A stretch of 64,000 nucleotides of DNA from Roseobacter insulae (GCF_019375555.1 NZ_JAHXDN010000004.1:248001-312000), one strand, 5' to 3'; counted from the first letter of the stretch, positions 36,233-45,759 are shown. Notes: a model not told the origin generated them from the letters alone. Made by a program: numbers and translations.

Positions 36233-36841
36233 TCAGGCCGCAGCGCCCGGAACTTCCTCTGCAGGATGGCCGGTCTGCATATCGAAAAGCATGTGGATGC
36301 GGTTCTGATCGCCATCGTCATTCGCCCCGTACATCTGGTCATTGTCGCACCACCACAACTCGCCCTGCCGCATACGCACCTCTTCGTCTCCGGCCTTCAT
36401 TCTCGACCCGTGCGCCGCGGTCAGAAGCAAGTGGTATCGGTTGCGCACGCGGTAATAACGGCCGCGATCAATGTGCGGACAGACACGCTTGCCCGCGGGC
36501 AGGCAGACGATTTTCGCGCGCCCAAGAATGCCGTCCTGCCGCTGCGCGACGTGCTTAAGAAAGGCCCGCGCCGCAGGGCAGTTCTGCGAAACGGTCGTCC
36601 ATCTGCTCTCATGGACATCGTACCGTTTTCGCCCACCAATGGCCGAGTTGCGCAGACCACGCCGCGAAATGCCTTTCGCTTCACGTTGGTCCGGGATCTT
36701 GTCTTGCCGGCCGGTTGACGTATCCCAAGCATGAGCGACACCGCTGATCTCTTCGAGAAATGGTTCGGGATCGTGATCTGATTTGAGGCGTTTGGAATAC
36801 GTCACTCCGGTCTCCTGCTTCTGGACGTGTCGGACTTGCAC
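36233..36841 (-). CDS. Aspartyl/asparaginyl beta-hydroxylase-like protein with altered metal site
   Basis: The 202-residue protein has the core of the Asp/Asn beta-hydroxylase (AspH/LpxO) Fe(II)/2-oxoglutarate family: LPAGKRVCPHIDRGRYYRVR with the first ligands His123 and Asp125, NRYHLLLTA, and the oxoglutarate-binding RIHMLFD (Arg181). The position of the distal His ligand (usually MHEVxN) reads MYGAND, so Tyr171 replaces it. That could mean altered metal chemistry or loss of hydroxylation. Relatives hydroxylate peptide Asp/Asn, lipid A or ornithine-lipid acyl chains. It is first in an operon with a hydrolase-like protein and an ABC exporter, divergent from the caspase gene. Confidence 0.72.
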   Translation of the reverse strand: MQVRHVQKQETGVTYSKRLKSDHDPEPFLEEISGVAHAWDTSTGRQDKIPDQREAKGISRRGLRNSAIGGRKRYDVHESRWTTVSQNCPAARAFLKHVAQRQDGILGRAKIVCLPAGKRVCPHIDRGRYYRVRNRYHLLLTAAHGSRMKAGDEEVRMRQGELWWCDNDQMYGANDDGDQNRIHMLFDMQTGHPAEEVPGAAA

Positions 36842-37239
36842 TGACCGCCCCCATGCCTTGCCAGGATGACCGTCAGGCCGCTATCCTTCAAACCTGGCCC
36901 AGTTCCTCGCTATTATCAATCAACATATTGTTTTTTAACATAAAAATTAGAAGCCCTTAACCGCGAATTCATCAAACATTCATCTGCTGTTCAAGACAGG
37001 CACCGACGACGCTCGACCCCGCGGAAATACGCCCCGCCCTCGGATCACAAAGGCCCGTGACCGTCGGCGGTTTCGGGGGTCAGGATGGTGCGATATAGTG
37101 GCTTTGCACCGAAATGTTGCGGGCGCGGCGTCGCGAAAGAAATTGAGGCGGGGGTTAAGTGTGACTTGATGGATGCGCAACATCCGCTCATTCTACCGCC
37201 ATTACCACCCAGTGTCAGAATGCATACTACCGGACCCCC
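36842..37239. other. 398-bp divergent promoter region, AT-rich
   Basis: The segment at 36900-36990 is clearly AT-rich compared with the surroundings and separates the hydroxylase operon (minus) from the caspase gene (plus). It contains a phased repeat array at 36967-36994. No gene is convincing here. Confidence 0.6.
36967..36994. promoter_or_regulatory. 11-bp-phased direct repeats matching the array at 29883
   Basis: ATTCAT (36967), ATTCAT (36978) and GTTCAA (36989) repeat with an exact 11-base period. They match the GTTCAT units upstream of the P-loop/two-component operon in sequence and phasing. They sit between the divergent hydroxylase and caspase genes and probably bind the OmpR-type regulator encoded at 32953. 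Confidence 0.6.
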
Positions 37240-40200
37240 ATGGCTTTTCTAATAACCCTTTCACGCAATTTCCGGGACGGCATCAACAGTATCGCGATCG
37301 CGGCGTGTTGCCCGTTTCTGGTGATGCTCTTCGCCTTTATCGGCCAGCCGGTTCACGCGCAGATTACCGCGCAGAACGGGCAGAGCGTGATCCTGCTGGG
37401 CGATACACCTTTCGAAGAATGGCCCGGGACGCGGATCTGGGGCGAGGATGCCAGCGCTTCCATGGGCATATCCCATATGCTGGACCTGTTTGACATCAAC
37501 GAATGCGCCGCAAAATGCGTCGGAAGCGGCTGGTGCGAGGCCTTCAGCTTCGGAGGACCGCCGCCTCTGTGTCGCTTCTTCAAAAACGTCTCGAAGGGGC
37601 TTTACACCGACGGATATTACGCGGCCATTCGCACCGACAACTCCCTGATCGCGGGTCGTGAACAGATCGAAGAGCAAAAGCTTACCGATCTTCAGCGCAC
37701 GGCCCTGAAAATCGTATTGCAACGCGGGATTGGCCAGACCGCCACGCGCACCCCTGACTTCGATGCGATCACACGACAGGCCATCGTCGCCTATCAGGCG
37801 CGCATAGGAGCGAAGACAACCGGCTACCTGTCGCGGAAACAGATCGGCGCGTTGGTGTACGCGGTCGGTTCCTCAGAGGTGTTTCAAGCCGTTTATGACA
37901 GTCTGAACCGCCTTCCTGACAATCCATGGCTCGCGCCGCAAAACTGCACGGGCGCGGTTGACGCCTTGAACGGCCTGACGCAGCGCACGGCCTTTGTTGA
38001 CGACCAGCTGGTCCGGTCCGGATCGACGCGCGCGGGGGAGGCATTTTCCCTGCGCGCGACCCTGCCTGCCGCGCCGGACAGGTTCCCGGCCTATCTGGTG
38101 ATTGGCTTTTCGCAACCGGTCCGGGTGGCAAGTGACTTTGGGTATGTCTTGCAACCCAAGGCGCGCTTTGCTTTTGACCTCAATGTCATGCCGGAGCGGA
38201 CGCGGCTGGTCATTCCGCTTTTCACCTCTGATCGTCCTGACCAACTGCGGCTCGCAATCACGCCGCTGCGCGTGGGGGAGATGAGTGTTAAGGCGATGCT
38301 GGTCGCCCCTTCCGCCTGCGGCATGGTCAGCGCCTCGTCCCTTCAATTCTCCACCCATGTAAAACCGGGCGCACCGCGGATCGTTCTGAGCAACCCTGTG
38401 GGGCGCGGTGTCGCCGACAAGGTCCTGATCAATGCCACTCAGGATCGCCTTGCCGAGATTCACAAGAGTTCCTTCAGGCTTGTGACCTTGCAGGGGCAGG
38501 TCGTGTTGGAAAGCGAAGGCACCAATGTGGCGTTCTCGCCGACGGGGAGATTTGTCGCTGCCTTCGTCAACAAAGAGGTCACAATATGGGACGTTATAGA
38601 TGGCGCGCGTCTTGGCGGCGGCTTTTCGTTTTCGCTCGGATGGCAGAACGAAGACAGCTTTGCTCATGTTGTGAGCGGCGGCCTGGGGAGGACTTCAGTC
38701 TTCAGCACCGGGATCGACCGCGTCCGCATGATCGACACTGAAATCGGGTCGGCCTGCCGATCATGTATCGCGCATCAATTTCCCACCCATTTCAGCCTCG
38801 AGAACGACTACTTTTCCGGCTACGGCCTGTCATCGGGCAAGGACCTGACATCACGCGACGGATTGGCCGACGCGTTGCGCCGCCATGCCAGTATTCTGCC
38901 CGTGACAGAGGCAGATGCGGTGATCTACGAGGATCTTTTGACATTTACGCACAATGGCGGCGTTTTGAACCAAAGGGAAATCCCGCCCGATTACGCGGGG
39001 CAATTCTCCGCACGCGCCACGGCCCAAATCGCCATGAACGATTTTGTCTCGAAGGGCGCGGCCACCGGCGCGGGTCAGCCAGACGGCCTCGATATCCCCC
39101 GCGCCCTGACACGGCTCAACGAGGAGTTTGGCCTTACCGTGCTGCCGTCCGTGCATCTCCGTGTGCTGGATAAACCAGTCAGGGAGCCGGGTTCCTTTGA
39201 CGAACCGATCGAGGAACTCATGTCGGTGGTCGACCCCACGCTTTCAGTCACCAGAGAGGAGAGTTGCTATCCGGACAGTGTGGGCCGGTTAAACAAGCAC
39301 CAGACTGGGCTCTGCGCCAAATCGCTTACGGTTTGGCAGGCCAGATCCCAAGGCGTTGTGCACTCGCTGATCGGCGGCGGTGGACACGGTGGAAGTGCTG
39401 GGATCAGGTATGCAATTTTCGGGGCGCACCGAAGCGACAGGCCCGGACATATCAATTACCATCCCGGGTCCGTGCCTTTTTGGGGAACCGAAGGAAATGT
39501 CTGTAGCCTGGGATGCGATACTGGCGTTACCCTGATCGGCGGATCTCATATCGCCAGCTTTTCGGATGGCGCCACCGGCTTCGATGTCTACAACATCACA
39601 ACCGGTCAGCTGCGCAACTTCGCCGCCTATCGCGGCAATCTGACTCAATCCGTTCACATGCTCGCAGACCGCCGTCACATCCTGCAACTGAACTCTGACG
39701 GAATCTTCGCCGTGCACCGCCTTGACGCGGGCGCGGCGATGCGCTCGGACGAGATTGGGAACCCGGAGACTGTGGACACCCCGCAATCTCCCGTGTTGTA
39801 CGGCAGCTACCGCGACGACGAGGTCATTATCTGGACGGATGAGTTCAACTTCGACGCGTCTTTCGAGGGCGCGCATCTGGTCAATGTCAACTTTGCCGGG
39901 ACCCATGATCTGCATACCTTCGAACAATATGCCCCGCTGCTGCGGCAGGCAGGGCTGCTGGAATATGTCCTGCAGGGCAAGCCCGCGCGTATCGCGCCGC
40001 CGCTGGTGTCCCCGCCCAAGATCGAAGCCGTCTTGACCACCGCATCCGATGGCGCACTTTCCCTGACCATCGGACACGCGCCGGGAACCCTGTCTGACAA
40101 GGTGTGGATATATCAGGATGGGCAGTTATCCGGTTCTGTCACGACCGCCGGCACACCGGCCTTTCAGCTCACTGTACCGCGCCTGCCCGGTGCCCGGAGC

Positions 40201-41025
40201 GTCACGGTCGTCCCACAGGACAAGATCGGTATGGTCGGGCAGCCCCAGACATTCCCCCTGACGCCAGATGGCACCCAGTCGACCATCCGCGCGGTTCTGC
40301 TGGGGGTCAACGGCTTTCAGGATCACAGGCTGACTGATCTGCAGGCCCCGGCCATAGACGTGTTCCGCTTCGGTCAGAGCCTTACCTCATTTGCACAGGA
40401 AAATGCGCAGCTGACCGTCGGGACACTGGCGGAAATAGGTGACGCCTCCGCCACTCCGGCACGTATTCTGTCGGAGCTCACAGCCGCCGTCGATGCCGCC
40501 TCGGCAAATGATACGACCCTGTTGTTCGTGTCCTCACACGGCGTCCGCGACACGGACGGGGAACTCTATATCGCGGTGCCCGGGTCCGATCTTTCGCTGC
40601 TGCCGGAAACGGCCGTGAACTGGAGAGATGTCAGCGACATCGTGGCTTCTGCCAAGGGCCGGGTGATGATCTTCCTCGACACCTGTCACAGCGGCCAGGA
40701 AAACTCGCCCTATTTTGCGACAACCGATGCGATTGTCGGGTCCGCGCTGACGCAAATTGCATCGAACGTGCTGATCATTTCCGCTGCGAAGGGACGGGAG
40801 GTGGCCTTTGAAGGTGTCGCCGGGACGGTTGGAAGCGTGTTCACGGATTCCGTTATTGACGTGCTCTTTGAAGAACGCGACACTTACGATCGTGACGAAA
40901 GCGGTCTGATCGAAGTCAGTGAACTTTACAGCGGTCTCAAGGGCCTCGTTCTCAACCGAACGAACAATCGCCAGACGCCTTGGATCACGCGTAACAGGAT
41001 GATCGGCGATTTTCCGGTTTTTTGA
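37240..41025 (+). CDS. Secreted multi-domain caspase-like protease (C14 family, orthocaspase)
   Basis: The 1261-residue protein has an N-terminal signal or membrane segment (about 20-45, ending VHAQ) and then a PAN/apple-like domain (INECAAKCVGSGWCEAFSFG). A helical peptidoglycan-binding-like motif follows near 145-205 (AITRQAIVAYQARIGAKTTG). The large middle region has WD40-like blades (FSPTGRFVAAFVNKEVTIWD). The C-terminal caspase domain shows AVLLGVNGFQDHRLTDLQAP, the catalytic His1100 (VSSHGVRD) and Cys1149 (FLDTCHSGQ). An EF-hand-type loop DRDESGLIEVSE (about 1217-1228) suggests calcium control. It is first of three genes on the plus strand; two small envelope proteins follow. Target peptides normally have Arg or Lys at P1 in this class. 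Confidence 0.85.
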   Translation: MAFLITLSRNFRDGINSIAIAACCPFLVMLFAFIGQPVHAQITAQNGQSVILLGDTPFEEWPGTRIWGEDASASMGISHMLDLFDINECAAKCVGSGWCEAFSFGGPPPLCRFFKNVSKGLYTDGYYAAIRTDNSLIAGREQIEEQKLTDLQRTALKIVLQRGIGQTATRTPDFDAITRQAIVAYQARIGAKTTGYLSRKQIGALVYAVGSSEVFQAVYDSLNRLPDNPWLAPQNCTGAVDALNGLTQRTAFVDDQLVRSGSTRAGEAFSLRATLPAAPDRFPAYLVIGFSQPVRVASDFGYVLQPKARFAFDLNVMPERTRLVIPLFTSDRPDQLRLAITPLRVGEMSVKAMLVAPSACGMVSASSLQFSTHVKPGAPRIVLSNPVGRGVADKVLINATQDRLAEIHKSSFRLVTLQGQVVLESEGTNVAFSPTGRFVAAFVNKEVTIWDVIDGARLGGGFSFSLGWQNEDSFAHVVSGGLGRTSVFSTGIDRVRMIDTEIGSACRSCIAHQFPTHFSLENDYFSGYGLSSGKDLTSRDGLADALRRHASILPVTEADAVIYEDLLTFTHNGGVLNQREIPPDYAGQFSARATAQIAMNDFVSKGAATGAGQPDGLDIPRALTRLNEEFGLTVLPSVHLRVLDKPVREPGSFDEPIEELMSVVDPTLSVTREESCYPDSVGRLNKHQTGLCAKSLTVWQARSQGVVHSLIGGGGHGGSAGIRYAIFGAHRSDRPGHINYHPGSVPFWGTEGNVCSLGCDTGVTLIGGSHIASFSDGATGFDVYNITTGQLRNFAAYRGNLTQSVHMLADRRHILQLNSDGIFAVHRLDAGAAMRSDEIGNPETVDTPQSPVLYGSYRDDEVIIWTDEFNFDASFEGAHLVNVNFAGTHDLHTFEQYAPLLRQAGLLEYVLQGKPARIAPPLVSPPKIEAVLTTASDGALSLTIGHAPGTLSDKVWIYQDGQLSGSVTTAGTPAFQLTVPRLPGARSVTVVPQDKIGMVGQPQTFPLTPDGTQSTIRAVLLGVNGFQDHRLTDLQAPAIDVFRFGQSLTSFAQENAQLTVGTLAEIGDASATPARILSELTAAVDAASANDTTLLFVSSHGVRDTDGELYIAVPGSDLSLLPETAVNWRDVSDIVASAKGRVMIFLDTCHSGQENSPYFATTDAIVGSALTQIASNVLIISAAKGREVAFEGVAGTVGSVFTDSVIDVLFEERDTYDRDESGLIEVSELYSGLKGLVLNRTNNRQTPWITRNRMIGDFPVF

Positions 41026-41040
41026 GATGAACTAGACACT

Positions 41041-41436
41041 ATGAAGAAGATCGCCCTCACATGCACACTGGCCACGGCACTGGGCTGGCCGTTGCCGGGC
41101 CTTGCCTGTGAAATCTGCGCACGTGAGATCGTTGTTGATCAAAACACCCTCGCCTGCCTGACAGACAGATTGCACGACGCATTGAAAAATCAGCCCGGCC
41201 CCCGCAAGATCGTGGAACTCTGCGCACCTGCCGACGAAGTTTCAAAAGGTGTCATTCCCACCCTGGATTCTGGTGCACAGGCACGGGCGAAACTAAAGGT
41301 CACCCGCGCCTTTGTCATCGAAACGGCGCGTGTCGACTGCCTGATTGATCTCGCGACTGACATGAGGACTAAGGCCGATGGCCCGTTTCCCATCGCGGTC
41401 TCTTTCGGGGACGACGTCTGCCCGGCATCTCCATGA
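41041..41436 (+). CDS. Small secreted cysteine-rich protein, unknown
   Basis: The 131-residue precursor has a signal peptide ending near GLA (MKKIALTCTLATALGWPLPG). The mature part of about 108 residues contains six cysteines (CEIC, ACL, LCA, VDCL, VCPAS), consistent with disulfides. No family is recognised. It starts 15 bases after the caspase gene and overlaps the next gene by four bases, so it is probably a partner, substrate or inhibitor of the caspase. That role is inference. Confidence 0.6.
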   Translation: MKKIALTCTLATALGWPLPGLACEICAREIVVDQNTLACLTDRLHDALKNQPGPRKIVELCAPADEVSKGVIPTLDSGAQARAKLKVTRAFVIETARVDCLIDLATDMRTKADGPFPIAVSFGDDVCPASP

Positions 41437-42011
41437 ACACCCAGCCCGCAGAAGAAGATGTACCCGACGAGAAGCCGGAGGAGTTCAAACCGTCGTTTGT
41501 CTGGGGTCGGCTGGACTTTTTCGTCAAGTTCGTTGCATTCACCTTTTCCACTATCGCGGGCACAACCGCCGTGATGTCTTTTCTGAACAGTCAGGATGCC
41601 AAGCTGACCGACCGCTCCTTTGACATTGTCGGGCTGTGGGAAGAACCGGTGACTCAGAGAGCTAACGCAGAACTGCGCGCGCGGGTTGATGTTGCCCGAG
41701 ACGAGCTGGGTTTCGCCCCCGCCGACGAACAGATCGGCGCGCTGATTATCGCGCGGATGATCAGTGGCGAAGACCCTGATCTTCTGGCACCGTTCGAGCG
41801 TGTCTGGTATGTGCTGCGCCGGGTATCGCACTGCCATGAGAGTGGTCAGTGTGACAACGAGGTGCTGCGGGAGTTTTTCTGCGATTACGCCCAGTCGTTC
41901 TGGAGTTATTTCGGCAAGCAAATCACCGAAGTCGACCAATGGGACACAGGGGCATTCCAGGCATTCCTGGATGGCGGCGCGGCCCAAAAACAGTCTTGCG
42001 CAACCGAATGA
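41433..42011 (+). CDS. Single-pass membrane protein, unknown
   Basis: The 192-residue protein has an acidic N-terminus, one membrane segment near residues 31-52 (FFVKFVAFTFSTIAGTTAVM) and a C-terminal domain of about 140 residues with three cysteines (HCHESGQC, FFCDYA). No family is recognised. The ATGA overlap with the secreted cysteine-rich protein gene places it in the caspase operon. Confidence 0.6.
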   Translation: MNTQPAEEDVPDEKPEEFKPSFVWGRLDFFVKFVAFTFSTIAGTTAVMSFLNSQDAKLTDRSFDIVGLWEEPVTQRANAELRARVDVARDELGFAPADEQIGALIIARMISGEDPDLLAPFERVWYVLRRVSHCHESGQCDNEVLREFFCDYAQSFWSYFGKQITEVDQWDTGAFQAFLDGGAAQKQSCATE

Positions 42012-42021
42012 CCGGCGGGCG

Positions 42022-43044
42022 CTACACAAGCCATTCAAAGCTGTATCCCGCCGCGAGCGACCCCAAAACCGCGAGCGTGAGATAGAGCATGAATGGCTTC
42101 AGCTTGAGAATAGGCGCGATGGCCATGGCCCCCCAGATGCTGACAACACCTCCCGAGACGAGGAAGGCCATGGCAGCCCCGCTGGACATGCCGTTGTCGA
42201 TCAGGCCCCGGGTCAGCGGCAGTGCCGCGTAGCCATCGATGTAGGCTGGCGCCCCCACGAAAACCGCCGCCGGGATCGCCCACCATTGATCTTCTCCGAC
42301 ATAGGCGGCCAGCGACCCGGGCGTGAGTGCTGCGTTCAGCGCGTATTCGGCGGCAAAGGCCGGGATCAGGCATATCAGGATGAGCCGGGCGGTGGCGCGG
42401 AACTGCCTTGCGAAGGCCCCGCGGCGGGCCTTGGTCTTCCACACCCGGGGATCGAAGGGCTGGCTTGCACCACAGCGCTTTGCGCTCAAACGTTGCGCCA
42501 GCCCGTTGTCACGCAACGCGTGCAACGCCCAGGGCCGCCTTGAGAAAATAGCCGTTACAGCGCCACCCGAGACACCAAGTGCAAACGCAGCGGTTGTCTT
42601 ACCGACAGCGAAGGTCAAACCCAGCGTCGCCGCCGTGGTGGCCAGCATGGCCGGGTCCGTAATGGGCGACGACAACCAGAATGCCATGATCGGCGCCAGC
42701 GGCACTCTGGCCGCGAGCAGCCCGGCCATCAGCGGCAACACCGTGACACCGCAGACAGGTGTGATCGCCCCAATCGCCGACGCCGCGATGACCGCGCGCA
42801 ATGTCCTGCCCTCGAACGCCCGCGCGATATGGGTGTCTGCGCCGCTCGCAATGATCCACGCGGCCAGGACGATCCCCGGCACCACGATTGGTGCGACCGC
42901 CACCAGACCCCACAGAACAAACCCGGTGACAGAGAGCGCGTGACCCGGCCAGACGACAGTGGCCAGAGCAAGAACCGCTGCCCCGCAAACCTTCAGCAAA
43001 AGCGCCCTGTTCGATCGATTTTCTACTGCTGTGTCATAGGCCAT
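42022..43044 (-). CDS. Permease of the ArsP/DUF318 family
   Basis: From ATG 43044 (after AGGGAGAG) the product has 340 residues and about eight membrane segments. The double family motif is visible: TPVCGVTVLPLMAGLLAARV, FWLSSPITDPAMLATTAATL, and in the second half FVGAPAYIDGYAALPLTRGL. ArsP-type permeases export organoarsenicals or other soft-metal species, but the substrate varies. It is divergent from a LysR gene 84 bases away, which probably controls it. Confidence 0.85.
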   Translation of the reverse strand: MAYDTAVENRSNRALLLKVCGAAVLALATVVWPGHALSVTGFVLWGLVAVAPIVVPGIVLAAWIIASGADTHIARAFEGRTLRAVIAASAIGAITPVCGVTVLPLMAGLLAARVPLAPIMAFWLSSPITDPAMLATTAATLGLTFAVGKTTAAFALGVSGGAVTAIFSRRPWALHALRDNGLAQRLSAKRCGASQPFDPRVWKTKARRGAFARQFRATARLILICLIPAFAAEYALNAALTPGSLAAYVGEDQWWAIPAAVFVGAPAYIDGYAALPLTRGLIDNGMSSGAAMAFLVSGGVVSIWGAMAIAPILKLKPFMLYLTLAVLGSLAAGYSFEWLV

Positions 43045-43128
43045 CGCGCTCTCCCTTGGCTTGCAAGTTAGCGAGGCGAATGTCATATATAAAACGAATA
43101 GTTTAAATTTCTGATATTGAGTATACAA

Positions 43129-44010
43129 ATGGAAAACCTGGACAGCGATCTGTTGCGAACCTTTGTTGCCGTTGCCGAGGCGGGCAGCGTCACGGATGGC
43201 GCGGCGCGCATCCACAGATCGCAATCAGCAACCAGCCTGCAGATCAAGCGACTGGAAAATATCTTGGGCCATCCGGTTTTCGAACGACATGGTCGGGGCG
43301 TTGTCCTGACAGAAACGGGCCGTCGCCTGTTGCCCGTTGCCAATGAGGTCACAGACCGATTGGACAGCGCACTGCGCGACATCTCCCAAAGCGTCATCCA
43401 GGGTAAGCTGAGGCTTGGAATTCCCGATGACCATGGCAAGGCAAGACTGGCCGAGATTGTCGCGCGTTTCACCCGCTTGCATCCGCAGGTCGAATTGGAG
43501 GTGACATGCGCGCTGAGCACCGGCTTTCCAAAAGCACTGGAAAGAGGTCAAATGGATCTTGCGGTATACGAAGTCGAGCATCCGTCGCCGGGCGAAGAGG
43601 TCCTTTTCGAAGACCCGACGCGTTGGGTCTCCTCCGCCACCCGGGATTTTTCGGATGCAGACACCCTGCCCGTGGCACTTTTTGATCACGCCTGCTGGTG
43701 GCGGGACGCTGCGATCAGGTCACTAAAAGCCCGCGGCAGACCCTACCGCGTTATCTATTCCAGCCAGAGCGTTTCAGGCGTGACCGCCGCGGTCAAAGCC
43801 GGTGTGGCGGTCGGGCTGCTGGGAAAAGCCTCTCTTGAACGCGGCCTGTCGGTGATGGCGGCCAGCCATGGCTTTGGTCCCACACCGCCCTCCAAGCTTG
43901 TGCTTGCCCATGGTTCCGGGTCCGGCAGGGCGCCGCTTGCCGCAATGGCAGATGTTATTCGCGCCGCGTTCATGGCGTCAGCGGACAGAACCGACAGCCA
44001 AAGCAATTAG
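43129..44010 (+). CDS. LysR-family transcriptional regulator
   Basis: The 293-residue protein begins MENLDSDLLRTFVAVAEAGS with the helix-turn-helix GAARIHRSQSATSLQIKRLE. The effector domain starts GKLRLGIPDDHGKARLAEIV. ATG 43129 is preferred over an in-frame TTG at 43117. It lies in an AT-rich divergent arrangement with the permease gene, the usual position for its regulator. Its close relatives are often annotated as regulators of permease or nod-type genes. The inducer is unknown. Confidence 0.92.
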   Translation: MENLDSDLLRTFVAVAEAGSVTDGAARIHRSQSATSLQIKRLENILGHPVFERHGRGVVLTETGRRLLPVANEVTDRLDSALRDISQSVIQGKLRLGIPDDHGKARLAEIVARFTRLHPQVELEVTCALSTGFPKALERGQMDLAVYEVEHPSPGEEVLFEDPTRWVSSATRDFSDADTLPVALFDHACWWRDAAIRSLKARGRPYRVIYSSQSVSGVTAAVKAGVAVGLLGKASLERGLSVMAASHGFGPTPPSKLVLAHGSGSGRAPLAAMADVIRAAFMASADRTDSQSN

Positions 44011-44294
44011 GCCGCAATCAGCGCATCAAGATGGGGTGCCGCGATCCTTCTTGCACCGCAATAGCCCGAACTATGGCCCGGTACGATTTCATACGCAGGC
44101 GGAGGCGTTGACGTCGTCCCGCGCCATAATCACACTTCAGGCCGGCAAGACCGTCTGTCGACGTTCAGCACGATCCGAACCCCTCAACAAGAGGCATCGG
44201 CATGCCAGGAGGCAACGCAATGCCCGCAGGCAGATGCGCGAGAGCAGCCGCGTCACCGGAAGTGGGATACTTCTGTGCATGCCCCCTCTTCCGC

Positions 44295-45548
44295 TCAACC
44301 AAGGCGCGCCGAGGCAATTGCCAGCCCATCGGTAACGGCGGTGAAGACGTCCGAAAACACGTGCCGGGCAACAGGAAATTCTACCCGCATGGTGTTTGAG
44401 ACCATCGACATCAGGCTGGAACCGCCAACGTAGACGACCCGCGTGACCTGCCGGGGGTCAATGCCAGCCATCTGCAGCGTCGCCCGTGCGCCGTCGCGCA
44501 ACATGCCGGCATGCGGCAGCAGTATCTGATCGACGGCTTTGGCAGGCAGCGCAACCGACAGGTTTCGCTCAACCTGGTCAAGCGCAATGACCGACTGATC
44601 GTCACCGGCGTTCGCTGCGATCTTGCCCCGCTCGACGGCAAAGGCAAGCTCGTGCCCCAGTTCGTCCCGCAGGACAGATGCAAGACGTTGCAGCTTGGTC
44701 GGTTCATAGGCCAGACGGGTCATCTCCTGAACCATGCGCCGGTTTTGAGCGGTGTAGAGGAACGGGATCTTTTCCCATGTGGCCAGATCGTTGAAAAGGG
44801 CGTTGGGCACGGGTGAGGCACCCGGTCCGATCACCTTGCGCAGGTCGGTACCCTTGCCCAGCAGCGGCATCACCCGCGCGATGTTGATGGCGCGGTCAAA
44901 GTCCGTTCCTCCGATCCGAACCCCATGATTGGCAAGGATCTCCACGCCGGACCCGCGGCTCCGAAACAGCGAAAAATCCGATGTCCCGCCGCCGATATCC
45001 ACGATCAGCCCGATCTCGCCCGCCTGTTCCGACGCGCCGCTGGCGATGGCCGCGGCCTCGGGCTCCGGCATGAAAGACACTTCCGTGAAGCCTGCGGCCA
45101 GATAGCAGGCGCGCAGGTCGGCCTCGGCCTGTTCCTCACGCGGGTCACCAACCCCATGGAACACCACCGGGCGACCTGAAAGCGCCCGATCAAAGACCAT
45201 GCCGGTCTTCGCTTCGGCGCGGGCTTTGATCTCCTTCAGAAAACGGCCAATGATTTCGACGAATGTTACGCGCTCGTTCAGAATTTGACGCTTCTCGTGC
45301 ATCAGCGATGTGCCAAGCACACGTTTGAGGGCGCGCATGAACCGCCCCTCGGCACCCTCCAGCAGCGCCTTGTTAGCCGGTTCACCAATCAGGGTGTTCC
45401 GCGTTTCGAAGTCAAAAAAGAAGGTGCTGGGCAAGGTACTCTGGCCGGTCGCCATTTCGATCAGCCGCGGTTTGCCGGCGCACAGGTACCCGGCTGCGGA
45501 GTTGGAGGTGCCAAAGTCGATACCCAGTACCTGACCCAGCTGCGCCAT
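44295..45548 (-). CDS. Hsp70-family protein, YegD-like
   Basis: The 417-residue protein is an actin-fold ATPase: phosphate loop GIDFGTSNSAAGYLCAGKPR, second loop IGLIVDIGGGTSDFSLFRSR and adenosine region RVVYVGGSSLMSMVSNTM. It lacks the C-terminal substrate-binding domain of DnaK, as in YegD. It is an atypical chaperone-like ATPase of unsettled role. It is monocistronic and transcribed from near 45548, back to back with the gene at 45760. Confidence 0.88.
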   Translation of the reverse strand: MAQLGQVLGIDFGTSNSAAGYLCAGKPRLIEMATGQSTLPSTFFFDFETRNTLIGEPANKALLEGAEGRFMRALKRVLGTSLMHEKRQILNERVTFVEIIGRFLKEIKARAEAKTGMVFDRALSGRPVVFHGVGDPREEQAEADLRACYLAAGFTEVSFMPEPEAAAIASGASEQAGEIGLIVDIGGGTSDFSLFRSRGSGVEILANHGVRIGGTDFDRAINIARVMPLLGKGTDLRKVIGPGASPVPNALFNDLATWEKIPFLYTAQNRRMVQEMTRLAYEPTKLQRLASVLRDELGHELAFAVERGKIAANAGDDQSVIALDQVERNLSVALPAKAVDQILLPHAGMLRDGARATLQMAGIDPRQVTRVVYVGGSSLMSMVSNTMRVEFPVARHVFSDVFTAVTDGLAIASARLG

Positions 45549-45759
45549 GGCTGATCCCTCCTGCTGCCGAAAAAGAAAGCTGCGGGTCTAAGGCTCAGGT
45601 GCTCCAAGGTCAAGCCATGTCGGAAGGGGCTCAGCGACCTTCGGTATCGCAGCGCCGGGGCGATCACCCTTTGGCAGGCGGCAGCCCCTGCCGTTTGCTG
45701 CTTGATCGAAAGCCCATGCCGTTGCAGAGTCATCAAAAAATACGGGGCGCGACACAGGC

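Noticed and set aside
36980-37183. 67-codon minus-strand frame upstream of the hydroxylase-like gene
   Set aside because: It is Arg-rich, with no ribosome-binding site and no precursor-peptide features such as a leader with a cleavage site, so it is not a convincing peptide substrate for the exporter operon.
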